NCBI GenBank assembly: GCA_051530055.1
Contig: CM121341.1
Location: 15,934,001-15,998,000 of the forward strand
From: Neoechinorhynchus agilis
Lineage: Eukaryota > Acanthocephala
Length of the DNA stretch: 64,000 bases
Reading direction: 5' to 3'
The notes under the pieces are model-generated. The model saw nothing but the letters and a program-made list of their open reading frames with translations. It searched no databases and was not told where the DNA came from. Shown here one piece after another: positions 55,070-64,000 of the stretch (the stretch's first letter is position 1; each line of letters opens with the position of its first letter). The translations under genes and the position numbers were made by a program.

Positions 55070-55690
55070 GTCCTCAAACTTCTCCCGTCTCACTCTACAC
55101 TTTTCTTGTATGCCGACGATATCACCTTCGTAACCCATTCACCACCCCACCTCTTCCTCTCCTTAAACGAATCCCTTCACCCTATCTCAACAAATTTTAC
55201 TTCAGCTCTATTTTAACCTCCCTCACCTACGGTTATCCCGTCTTTTGCAACCTATCCAAATCTCAAATCCGTCGCCTTGAAATGTTTCATAAAGGAGCAT
55301 CTAAAATTTGCACAGCTAACTTTCCCCCTCGCCGAATGCCTTGATACTATTTTCATAAAACAATCAAAATACCTGCCACATATCACCCGCTTTCCACTAG
55401 AGCACAACACTCGTAATCCTAATTCGTTTCATCCTTCTATAGCTCGCTCCATGCTGCCCAATCTTCTCGGATATCACAACCTGAAATTAACCTGAGGAAA
55501 GACCAACCTCAGAAGCTCTCCTGCAAACAATAGCCACCAGCCCCCCGACGGGATATTCCCACCCGTCCGGACTCGTAATCCACTCCAAAATCAATAGCGA
55601 AATTCATTTATCCAATCAGAACTCGAGTGTTTATGAGTACCCAAAGGTACATTCGTCCTCTTCTTCTTTTTGCAGTAACATTAACATTAA
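55070..55690 (+). mobile_element. CR1-type LINE 3' fragment
   Basis: Has YADDITFVTHSPPHL (55110), a deletion, then YGYPVFCN-like sequence (55230). It continues with ALKCFIKEHLKFAQLTFP and the noncoding tail with AATCCACTCC, CAATCAGAACTCGAG, GTACCCAAAGGTACAT, ending in AATAAAACGAGTTATTATTA. It lacks the insertion found at 49115-49655 in the longer copy and so shows the uninterrupted order. Confidence 0.75.
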
Positions 55691-55854
55691 TAAAACGAGT
55701 TATTATTATATTGTCATCATCAGTTTGTTAGTAATAGAAGCTATTTCTCCCGGGTGTCAACAAGCGACCCAAGAATTTTTTAGAAATCAAGATCCGAAAT
55801 CTGTGGACAACTCTATATTTTAGAAAGTTTTGCTCCGGAGCTGTCGCCACTGAT

Positions 55855-56101
55855 CCCGGACCTCTCATCTTGGCTCTCGCGCCCAGAGAAAAGCAGCCAC
55901 ATCATCCAGACGCCTCCCGTCTGATCTGCAAAGATTTGTACGTTCCAGGATATTTGAAACGTGGATCGAAGTCAACGCCCAACTAATGATCGTGTTGATT
56001 CCGGCTTGTCTCAGCAATATTCCGGGCCATCGGCTACACGATAAGTCGTGTATGCCCCATCCATTTAAGCCATGCATCAGACTCCTCGGTTGAGTATGCA
56101 A
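55855..56101 (-). mobile_element. REL-LINE endonuclease fragment (group D)
   Basis: Minus strand reads HDLSCSRWPGILLRQAGINT, IISWALTSIHVSNILE and LCRSDGRRLDDVAAFLW. This is the zinc-to-endonuclease part of the family, with RPDG changed to RLDD. An antisense CR1-type tail (CACGTTTATTGTTCAGAG, then GGGTCC) follows at 56102-56180. Confidence 0.65.
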
Positions 56102-56180
56102 TCAACCTCGCCCGAGACATATAATAATAGCACGTTTATTGTTCAGAGTACAAAGAAAGAAGAGGAGGACATTGGGTCCT

Positions 56181-56546
56181 GTAGTGATTTCTGGACCATA
56201 TGAACGATCGGAAAATCTCATGATGTCTGTTTGCTGTTCATTTCTGGTGCCTCGGATAGTGCCGACCAAATGGAGAGTACGCTGGTGGCGCAAATGTTAA
56301 CGGAATTCTCACGACTTTCGCAACGCAACGAGTGGACTGAGAGCAAGACCACATCTTGGTAAGTCTTAGTCCGGAGCCTGCACATTGTGTGGGTAACTTG
56401 TAGACCTAATAGAATTCTAATTTTTGCTTCCATGTTTTTTTCCATTATTGTGTAAAAATCTTTTCTTTTATTAGTGAGATGAAGTAGTGATAAAACCTAG
56501 TATTGCCGACCATTTCAAGCGAGACCAAGAAGTTAGTAATAAGTTC
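56181..56546. other. intergenic
   Basis: No recognised gene; overlapping minus-strand frames have no domain. Confidence 0.3.
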
Positions 56547-56615
56547 TGCAAAAGATTAGTGGCGAGAGGCAACACGGCAAGCATTCGGGCGACAATTGAG
56601 GACGAGGACGGCTAG
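56547..56615 (+). mobile_element. REL-LINE last codons
   Basis: The frame CKRLVARGNTASIRATIEDE ending at a stop near 56615 matches AVQRGNAASVMATVEEG at the end of the best copy. Very short remnant, opposite in orientation to the piece at 55855-56101. Confidence 0.6.
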
Positions 56616-56944
56616 GCATGCAGTGGATTTTGATAAGACAAGACATATGTATATGTAAAAGGTAAATTAAGTCAATAAGTATATAGTTAAAAAAAGTTAT
56701 GAAACGCGGTAATAAAGACATTTTATACAAAATGGCTATGAAAGTTTATTTTGCGCTGGTAGATTACGAGCAAACCGTTTGGGTGCAAGTCTTATCGTGT
56801 TTCGCGAAAGAACGAATATCGTAAAGGTTTTCCCTCTTGTTCAGTTTATTTTCCATAGGTCATGCAAAAGCAGCGATGGATAGAAAATTCTTCTTAAAGT
56901 TTTGACTCCAGTTTAATATTAGAATTATTATACTCTTATTTGAG

Positions 56945-57169
56945 ATGCTTATTCCTGTTCGCTGCTTTACGTGTGGAAAAGTGGTCGCTGACAAATGGGA
57001 ACGTTTCTTGGCTCTACAAAGAGAAGGATACAGCGAAGCTTCCGCAATGGATTCGCTCGGATTGAAGCGTTATTGTTGCCGGCGTATGATATTGACAAAT
57101 GTGAGCCTGGTGGATACACTTCTTCTTTATCATAAAAAGCAACGGACGCAAGAAATGAGGAATGAATGA
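56945..57169 (+). CDS. POLR2L: RNA polymerase I/II/III shared subunit RPB10 (RPABC5)
   Basis: RPB10 is a small zinc-binding subunit common to all three nuclear RNA polymerases and helps assemble the RPB2-RPB3 core. The 74-residue single-exon frame matches the family over its length: [38 protein letters not shown] and LLLYHKKQ. All four zinc ligands are there (CFTC near residue 7 and the adjacent CC near residue 45). Start at ATG 56945; upstream is short intergenic DNA. Usual family length is 67-76 residues. Confidence 0.97.
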   Translation: MLIPVRCFTCGKVVADKWERFLALQREGYSEASAMDSLGLKRYCCRRMILTNVSLVDTLLLYHKKQRTQEMRNE

Positions 57170-57261
57170 GTATTATGTTTGGCAATAAAAAACTCAGTGA
57201 TCAATAAGGTGTATCTAGAAAATATTCCACTCGCAACAAAACCCGCTAATGAAGATTTGAC

Positions 57262-58562
57262 TGCACTAAGGAACCTCAGCACATAACGTTCGCTTAATCC
57301 CGCGTATCCCTCGATCAGCGAGACTTATGATAGCGAAGAAACTCGGAGACTCCATAAATGCGGTTAACGCTAACCATCTCGACGAAATGCCGTGGACACT
57401 CCTTCCCGGGTTCGCTAAGTCGGCGTTTTGCGTTCCACGAGTGAAAACTACGACCCCTTTACGCTTTGCGAATAAGGCTATAATTGCCTCCAACAACCTT
57501 CTGTCAGTTGTAGACTCCAAGAGTTCTCGAGCTATAGAATGATAAGCTCCATCGTCCCGACCAGCAAATTATCGAAATGCTCACAGATATTCACGTTGAA
57601 AGAAGACTTATTACCTTCCAGCCAAGTTTCCTGCCCTTCTCTACAGTTGCTATCTTTCAATTTCACATTTCGAAGTCTGCAATACTATCGGCCCTCCACT
57701 CATCCCATTTCGAAAACTTACTGGCACCAGCCGGGGCCGTTTTATAAGATAATTCATTTAACTCACTGGCATGTTCCTCAGCGGTAAAATCGCGCCTTTG
57801 ATCATAGCTATCATTTGCGAAGCGAAATTGATTGCGAGTAGCAAAAAGAAAGACGGAGTGAGGCCCTGCAATCGATTGTACTTTCCATTGATTAGCTGCC
57901 GAGATTGCCAACGAAATCACATCTCCTTTGCTAGTCGACAAGCTCCTACCATTTCAACTCGGTGTTGGTCTTCCCGGAGAAGCCGAAGCCGCTGTCCATG
58001 CTGCAGGGTGTTTTGAATGGCCCTGCGGGTCATTCCGCCATAGTCACCGAGACTTCGCGAATGCCTTCAATTCGATCAGCCGCCATGCATTTATCAACTG
58101 CATTGAAAATGAATTCTCGAGTTTATTACCATTCATCGCGACGTGTCACGATAATGACAGCGACTTAATCGGCAATGCTATTGCCTCTCGAGTTAATATT
58201 CCGCAGGATGATCCTTTCGACCCTCATCTGTTTGCACTTAATATCAATGAGCTAAGCCATAGCCTTTCGTCGATTCGAGCTATTTGGTATCTAAACGACT
58301 GCTGCATAGTAGAACCTATCACTGCCCTTGCCACCGACATAAAGCTCGTTGGCGACAAGGGTACTTTATTAGGATTGATTTCAGTATCCGAAAAATGCAT
58401 GATCATCTAAAGCCCTACGGCGCATCAATAGTTCCGTAGCAAAAAGGCCATCTCCCCTTCACCTGTCCAAATACGAATGCAAAGAACAAAGTGTCTCTCG
58501 CAATTTCAGGAGCCGGTGAAGTGGCGATAGGACGCAAGACCAAAAAGGGGGAAATACAAATT
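57262..58562 (+). mobile_element. REL-LINE, 5' part of an interrupted copy
   Basis: Plus-strand frames give LIPRIPRSARLMIAKKLGDS and GFAKSAFCVPRV (N-terminal part), QLGVGLPGEAEAAVHAAGCF (about 57955), HRDFANAFNSISRHAF (palm), IPQDDPFDPHLFALNIN, WYLNDCCI (the YxDD box, damaged to YLND) and a deletion. The endonuclease piece FTCPNTNAKNKVSLAISG, GRKTKKGEIQI follows to about 58562. There a PLE interrupts it. The missing end resumes at 59888. YLND in place of YLDD and several stops mark it as inactive. Confidence 0.8.
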
Positions 58563-59887
58563 GGTTGTTTTCTGGCGTAGAAATTAAAATCCAATATTTC
58601 GGCACAATCTTGTGCCTTTGTCAAGATTTAAAAAATCACGTGGGTGATGGATCAATATATACTGTCATAAAATTGAGCCTAAAGTCCGCCTTACTCCCTT
58701 CAACCGTTTCCACTTGGTGGATGAATATGGCCTCCATAATCACACGATCCTATTTTGTTTCACTGCGTGTCAAAATGGTAGCATTGTCAATGTCCATTAA
58801 ATGGTCCTGTTATGCGAAATAGTTAATTCAAGTTCCTTGCTGAGTGAGTCTTCGTTGGAGCAATAGTTGTATGCACGATCGAATAGCGACTTTATCCTAG
58901 TTATTTTACATTCAATTGGTGCCATTGTAATAAGGGCAAAGTCAGTCGGTATACCAATCTTTCTGTATACAGTGGTTTCAAATTCTGCTACTTGTCCTAA
59001 AAGGGCATCGCATTGTCATTCTAAGAGTCCACGGTTCATTGAATGTTGCTGTGCTTGGAATTCAGCATGTGAGCAAACTTTTCCGGTTTTGTGGTTCTCT
59101 GCCAGAATTTCACATCTGGTAGGCTTAAAACGCTCTTAGCCTCCTAATCGCACATGAACAATTCGGCGAGAACTGGGGCAAGAGGACTCCCCATGGGAAA
59201 TCCATCAACTTGATCGTAGCTCTTATCTTCGAAATTGAAATTCATGTTTCTCGTGCTAATGTGTAAGAGTTCCTTCCATTCAGATTCAGTTAAATTCCAG
59301 CCTTCCATATTGCGTTGAAGTATGGGAATAGCAAGGTTGATTGCTGATTCCAACAGTACTTTCGTGAATAGAGACTTGACATCGCAGATACCATTCTATA
59401 TTCTGCATTTGCGTGCACCTTCAATCTCCCCATGAACTCACCACCTGATGATACTGTGTGCTTATCCGGAAGCATTAAGTTTCTTACTCGTATGATATGC
59501 AGAATGCGATGCAATAATTGGCCGAGCCTTTAATGGGGACTTATGTATTTTGGCCCATAAGTTCATATTCGGTGCCAGCCCGTTGCTGGAAAGATGTTTT
59601 TAGTATATTTGCGCATCTGTCCTTCCAAATTTCTCGCGTTTTGTAATGGGACATACGTCATTAGATCGGAACTCTGGACCTGATAGGATATCTGCAGCCA
59701 TTCTATGGTAGTGTTCTTCATCTACAATACAGAATCCTCTGCCTTTGTCCAACTTCATGATACGTATCTTTTTGAGCTAAGATCAGTCGTTGGGGCAAGT
59801 TAGTCCGTTTAATTCTGTTTCCTTTATGTAGCAATGCCTCCACTTCCCATAATGGAATTGTGATTCCAGCAAAATTAGCCTTAGATA
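58563..59887 (-). mobile_element. Penelope-like element inserted in the REL-LINE
   Basis: On the minus strand: NFAGITIPLWEVEALLHKGN (59870), DKGRGFCIVDEEHYHRM (59750), a PLE connector and thumb, KHTVSSGGEFMGRLKVHA, then the palm with FEDKSYDQVDGFPMGSPLAP (59145-59240). ETTVYRKIGIPTDFA and IKSLFDRAYNYCSNEDSLS follow (59000-58830). All are reverse-transcriptase landmarks of Penelope-like elements. No GIY-YIG domain is visible, and the reading frame is broken in several places. The 3' end carries a hammerhead-like hairpin. The insertion lies precisely between two halves of a LINE segment that is continuous at 39130-39360. Confidence 0.8.
58585..58630 (-). ncRNA. degenerate hammerhead-like motif in PLE tail
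   Basis: On the minus strand, AGGCACAAGATTGTGCC forms a perfect 6-7 bp hairpin (58601-58616) followed immediately by GAAATATT. This is the helix II plus GAAA arrangement of hammerhead ribozymes. The preceding CTTGACA replaces CTGATGA. Short flanking AAATC and GATTT could close an outer helix. The motif has probably lost activity, but its position at the PLE end matches the better one at 41651-41699. Confidence 0.5.
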
Positions 59888-60235
59888 TCACCTCAATCCG
59901 TCGTGGTGCCGTTGGACCAAAAACAGCAGAATTCTTATCCAAGGTTTGAAAGTTTATGGCCGAAGCCAACTATTTTTTATGAGAGAATCAGCTGCGCAAT
60001 TCAAAAAAGGAATGCTGGATGCATCCTCGAAGCAATGGAGGATAAAGGTGTTCCTTCATTCACATCGGAACTTTTATAAATTGGAAAGATGGCTTGTAAA
60101 AGAAAACGAATATAATATCAATCAGTTGTTTCCATCTAGTATTTGTTGTTTGCTTCGTATTTAACATTGTTTGTATACATGGCAAATAGGCGAGCAAAAG
60201 ATCAGTAATAAAAAAGGTTGTGATTTTCGAATCAC
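59888..60235 (+). mobile_element. REL-LINE, 3' part of the interrupted copy (group F)
   Basis: Continues the copy at 57262-58562 with IRRGAVGPKTAEFLSKV and a stop, shifted-frame CILEAMEDKGVPSFTSELL, and 3' UTR. It is very close to 1192-1560 (differences such as GCCG for CCCT and CTGG for CCGG), ending near GTTGTGATTTTCGAATCAC. Confidence 0.75.
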
Positions 60236-60956
60236 TCTCTCTGCTTTTCATCATAGAATGGAAATGAACGGGGACCGTGCGTGTTACTGAGATCTTTTGA
60301 CTTAATCCCAGATCCGATTGCTCGGGCGTAAATCCACACGGTCCGTAGCAAAACTAGAAGCTGAGGTGATGTGAGTACTGACGGTTGCGGTGATCGCCAG
60401 CCCTAGTCTCCGCTTATTCCAAATCACTGTTGAGTATTTTCATCGTAGCCCATTTAGTCGTCAAATGTTTACGGTTCCTAATAGACATGTTGGGTAACCC
60501 TAGCGACGAAGAACCCTCGAAGTTCCAACCTGCATAGTTCTGCAAGGTAGTCCCGGGAAATGGGGTTGAATTTCTGACAATTTTTCATATATACAAAGCA
60601 TTGTATGATATTGGATAAAAATCGTGAGGATAAACATCGCTGTCAAGCGAGGGAACGCGGCCCGTATTGTGGGCTCAACCTTGATCGGCGACGAAATGGT
60701 TCTTGATGAATGCTGCAGTCATAATTAAGCTAATCGATCGTCATACATTTTATTCCAAGCGTCCCTCCACTTTGTTAGATCGAAGTCTTCCCTCGTTGAA
60801 ATTCTTTTGACTAAGTTAAAGCCATGAATCGCTTATTCAGAATTATAGGAACAATGGCTTTTCAATTGGAAGTTGCGCTAAAAACGCGAAATATATTCAC
60901 TGTTCTAAACTTAAATTGATTGCCATATCCTTGTTTATGTTCCGTATTAAGGAGAA
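60236..60956. other. intergenic
   Basis: No gene recognised; includes the 5' flank of the PSMD12 fragment. Confidence 0.35.
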
Positions 60957-61871
60957 ATGACAACGGCTGCTCCATTATCCAGACGGTTTCGCGATCTAAC
61001 GGATGCCGTGATTGAAAAGTTAGAGCAACTTAAGATAAGTAGCGCTTCGGAGGAAGATAGATCCATTCACGATGTTGTCAATGAATTGGTTTTGCTCGAG
61101 AAGGAGACTCGTCGTGCTGAGGATCAATGTTCAAATCTAAAGGTATGTGCAGCTCTGATTGAGCTTTGTGCTGAACGCAAGGCTTGGTCTATGCTCTGCG
61201 ACCTTCTGACATCATTATGCCGTCGACGAGGTCTTCCCAGACAATCATTCGAACATGTCATTGCGAGAACAAGCGCTTTTGTACTCGATTCAAATGAAAA
61301 TGGCCCGCCAGTGGACAGTCCTGACCGTCTTCGTCTAATTGAAACACTCCGAGAATGTTCAGCTGGGAAAATGCAAGTTGAATTATTTAGAGCTCGTCTT
61401 ACTAGGGAACTTGCACTTCATTACGAACGAGCTGGAGATGTCGATAAAGCGGCGACAATATTACAGGATCTTAATATTGACACTGGCACTGGTGCTCCGG
61501 TCAGTACTAGTGAACGGCTTGATTTTACTATTGAACAAATGCGGCTGTGTTTGGCGAAAAGAGATTATCTTAGAGCCCAACTTATTAGCCGAAGAATTAA
61601 TCCAAAACATTTGAAAGAAGATGAATCAGGGGAATTGGAGTTAAGGTTTTCCCGTCTAATGGTATTAATTGAGCTTAACGAAAAGAATTATTTAGGCGCC
61701 TGTGAACATATCTTGAGGATGTTCAATGTACATTGCAAGAAACTTGGAACAGGTAGCATTAACGAAGTATTTCCTGGTTCGAGTCCTCCTACTTCTCCCT
61801 TACCTTCCGAGTACTCAGATTGGCTGAGCTGTCTAAGAGAAGCTTTAGCATATCTTCTTCTAAGATATTGA
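60957..61871 (+). CDS. PSMD12: 26S proteasome lid subunit Rpn5/PSMD12, N-terminal two thirds only
   Basis: Rpn5 is a scaffold subunit of the 19S proteasome lid built of helical TPR-like repeats, a PCI domain and a C-terminal helix. The 304-codon single-exon frame matches the helical part: SIHDVVNELVLLEKETRRAE, LIETLRECSAGKMQVELFRA, ALHYERAGDVDKAATILQDL, LDFTIEQMRLCLAKRDYLRA and SRRINPKHLKEDES. It reaches SDWLSCLREALAYLL, where the family continues into LAPxDNEQ. Here it ends LLRY and stops. No suitable GT donor lies just before the stop, and no PCI-domain sequence is seen in the next 2.1 kb. It is therefore a truncated gene or pseudogene, or its last exons lie beyond the window with an unrecognised splice site. 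Confidence 0.85.
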   Translation: MTTAAPLSRRFRDLTDAVIEKLEQLKISSASEEDRSIHDVVNELVLLEKETRRAEDQCSNLKVCAALIELCAERKAWSMLCDLLTSLCRRRGLPRQSFEHVIARTSAFVLDSNENGPPVDSPDRLRLIETLRECSAGKMQVELFRARLTRELALHYERAGDVDKAATILQDLNIDTGTGAPVSTSERLDFTIEQMRLCLAKRDYLRAQLISRRINPKHLKEDESGELELRFSRLMVLIELNEKNYLGACEHILRMFNVHCKKLGTGSINEVFPGSSPPTSPLPSEYSDWLSCLREALAYLLLRY

Positions 61872-62840
61872 ACCTTCACTACGGGTGACATTCTCTTTTT
61901 TTTCAGTTCGCCAAGTTTAGTTTTCCTTTGTTTACTGTTACTATAAAAGTGTTACAATTAAAATATGCCATTAGGTTTTCAGCAGTATTGCGTCTTTTTC
62001 ATTAAGCGGTGTAAATTCCTAAAAAAATCAAATAAAGTAGAAAGAAATTTCGAATGGAGAAATTATTTATTTCCGGTTGTAATGTGCTAATGTTAACACA
62101 TGATAAAAGATCATTTTGAACAAGTGTTTTATCAAACCTTTTTGTAATGCTTCAATGATGTATTAATTTGACTGCTTATCGAATTTCGAAGATCGTGTTT
62201 CTAATTACTGCCTAAGAATGAATTCAAGTACACTTTAAGATCATCAATTATTACAAACTCTCAATGCCAGCCCCTTTCTAACAATCTAACTAAGGCTTAA
62301 TTAAATAACTCAGGAGGATACATTGTTAAAATACATTTGTTGTAATTGCATCTTTATGGAGTTTTTTTGTGAAGCTGCTATTTCTGATCTGCTTTGAAAT
62401 TTTGAGCTATTTGCTTAATTGTTTCTTTTTCCTAACAGTTTAATACCTCCAATTTGCAGCAAATTACAAAGTTAACAAATCCAATAGTAGTTCTGCTTTT
62501 TAAACAAGAGCTTAAACGATGATTTATATTTTTTACCCGTTTAACGACACTCATCTATTTTAAGAAATGGTCGATTATCCTATTTTTGTTTTGTGTGAAT
62601 TGGATTAGCTGCAAGTTAAAAAACACTTGGGCACACACAACAACGTTGTTTATTATTTACTGTCATCTGAACTAAGCTCTCATTATGATAGTCAAGCTTG
62701 TTAAGCAAAGCGTCACTTGCATGCTTTGTAATTCGGAATGATATTGGGTTCTTTCTACCGTTGGCTTAGAAAGAACCTTAGAGACAATGGTCACATTAAA
62801 TGCTCTTGAGCTAAGACCGTATTCAATAATCATTGTTTTT
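61872..62840. other. AT-rich DNA, no gene
   Basis: Nothing recognised; no continuation of PSMD12 was found. Confidence 0.4.
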
Positions 62841-63443
62841 AATTGGTCCGTTAAAAGTTTTGAAATTATAGCTTTGTCTGTTCCCTGGGAAAAACTCTCC
62901 CGAATTTCGTATGGTTCAATTTTGAATCAATGAAATGTTCCGATTTAAATGCTGCTTTCTAAATATGTTTTGATAAGGTCGAGATGAATAAGATTAATTG
63001 AGTTTTAATATTTTGTCCTCTACGTGGGAAAATTAAATTACTTTTATTAATATCGCTTTCAAACAACATGTTTACAATTTACAATATCGAAATATGTTTT
63101 CTAACCAATGTTCATTACAAATTTTTATTGAATGAAATTTAATTGGTCCGTTAAAAGTTTTGAAATTATAGCTTTATCTGTTCCCTGGGAAAAACTCTCC
63201 CGAATTTCGTATGGTTCAATTTTGAATCAATGAAATGTTCCGATTTAAATGCTGCTTTCTAAATATGTTTTGATAAGGTCGAGATGAATAAAATTAATTG
63301 AGTTTTATCTAATATTTCGTCCTCTACGTGGGAAAACTAAATTACTTTTATTAATATCGCTTTCAAACAACATGTTTACAATTTACAATATCGAAATATG
63401 TTTTCTAACCAATGTTCATTACAAATTTTTATTGAATGAAATT
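62838..63443 (+). repeat. tandem duplication, two units of about 300 bp
   Basis: Unit 1 starts AATTGGTCCGTTAAAAG at 62841 and unit 2 at 63141. They differ by a few substitutions and a small indel near 63308 (TATCTAATATT against TAATATT). Both run to ATTGAATGAAAT. No coding frame. Not recognised as a known element. Confidence 0.92.
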
Positions 63444-64000
63444 TTTCCAATGCGCCTAAGATATTTTCTTTGAGCTCCGTGATCGAATAGTCTTATGTCA
63501 TCCCTAAAAATTATTCACTTTTCGTCACGTAAACATTCGTATTGACTTATTGACGCCTTAAGTTTAAAAGCAACACACGTAGGATTTGTGTTTCTTCGCA
63601 CGCACTCAGTAATTGTGAGCTTTGCGCTACGTTGATGTGTTCTAATATCTACTTGATCCAATAGTAGGCTTTTATGAACCTTATCGCTGAATCTTTCCTT
63701 TTCCATTCTATATACCTTCACAGTAAGTTCCTATATTTTTTCGTATTGACAGAAAATCTTATAAGATAGCGGGAAAAATTGCACACTTTTAACAATTAAC
63801 ATTTGCATCATTTATTTGATTAGTTAGATCCGATTAATTTGCTCCTTTTTAGAATGATGTTCAACGCTATCTGTCCTATTTGAATATTTACAAGGATTTC
63901 ACGAAGATTTCTTATTCGAATTAATAAAAAGACAAACATTGCTTAAGCCCAACAGTGTGGAGTATCTTTTTTATTACTTCTGTGCGACTAATGCGAGCTT
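63444..64000. other. AT-rich DNA with one small minus-strand frame
   Basis: The frame 63721-63515 (68 codons, basic, VHKSLLLDQVDIRTHQRSAK) starts with ATG and could be a small gene or an exon, but no domain is recognised. Confidence 0.25.

Noticed and set aside
61775-61800. tRNA B-box-like word GGTTCGAGTCC
   Set aside because: It lies inside the PSMD12 coding frame and no cloverleaf can be formed around it.
1-64000. CRISPR arrays, bacterial operons, rRNA genes
   Set aside because: None seen; introns, PLEs and animal gene families show a nuclear animal genome.

Overview
The window is animal nuclear DNA: AT-rich, with short introns (34-53 bp wherever I could place both ends, plus a few of 300-800 bp) and intergenic space filled with decayed retroelements. 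Recognisable host genes are a furin/kexin-type proprotein convertase, ZMYND10 (assembly of motile-cilium dyneins), a DAZ/boule-like RRM protein, TYW4/LCMT2 (wybutosine tRNA modification), a divergent homeodomain protein, the clustered-mitochondria protein CLU, CKS1, a hydroxylysine-kinase-like phosphotransferase, the cytokinesis bundler PRC1, RNA polymerase subunit RPB10 and a truncated PSMD12/Rpn5. ZMYND10 implies motile cilia or flagella, which argues against ordinary nematodes. The mix of short introns, Penelope-like elements and LINEs would suit a small spiralian parasite such as a syndermatan, but nothing fixes the species.

Layout. 1-944: remains of a Penelope-like element (PLE). 1192-6400: left arm of a large inverted duplication carrying the convertase and ZMYND10 in convergent orientation plus a LINE fragment; the mirror arm lies at 33990-39205 (coordinates sum to about 40397). 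Traces of the same duplication continue inward as patchier, more diverged matches (6440-6870 with 31110-32520, and TYW4 with 29640-30080). Between the arms lie the RRM gene, TYW4, a head-to-head pair of LINEs (12690-17080), the homeodomain gene, CLU and CKS1. 32463-33925 holds a coiled-coil gene kept only in the right arm.

Right of the duplication: a PLE end with a GIY-YIG domain followed by a hammerhead-ribozyme-like motif (40979-41700), a broken hydroxylysine-kinase-like gene, a CR1/Jockey-type LINE (45300-50050) invaded by two other LINEs, a coiled-coil gene, PRC1, more LINE pieces, RPB10, a LINE interrupted by a PLE (57262-60235), the PSMD12 fragment, and AT-rich DNA with a 300-bp tandem duplication.

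The commonest mobile family is a non-LTR retrotransposon with a reverse transcriptase, a Cys/His zinc motif and a C-terminal PD-(D/E)xK-like endonuclease (called 'REL-LINE' here; it resembles Hero/R2-type elements). At least five sequence groups of it are present. The most notable signals are the near-identical gene-bearing inverted duplication with different losses on its two sides, the precise PLE-in-LINE nesting with an uninterrupted comparison copy in the same window, and the hammerhead-like tails of the PLEs.
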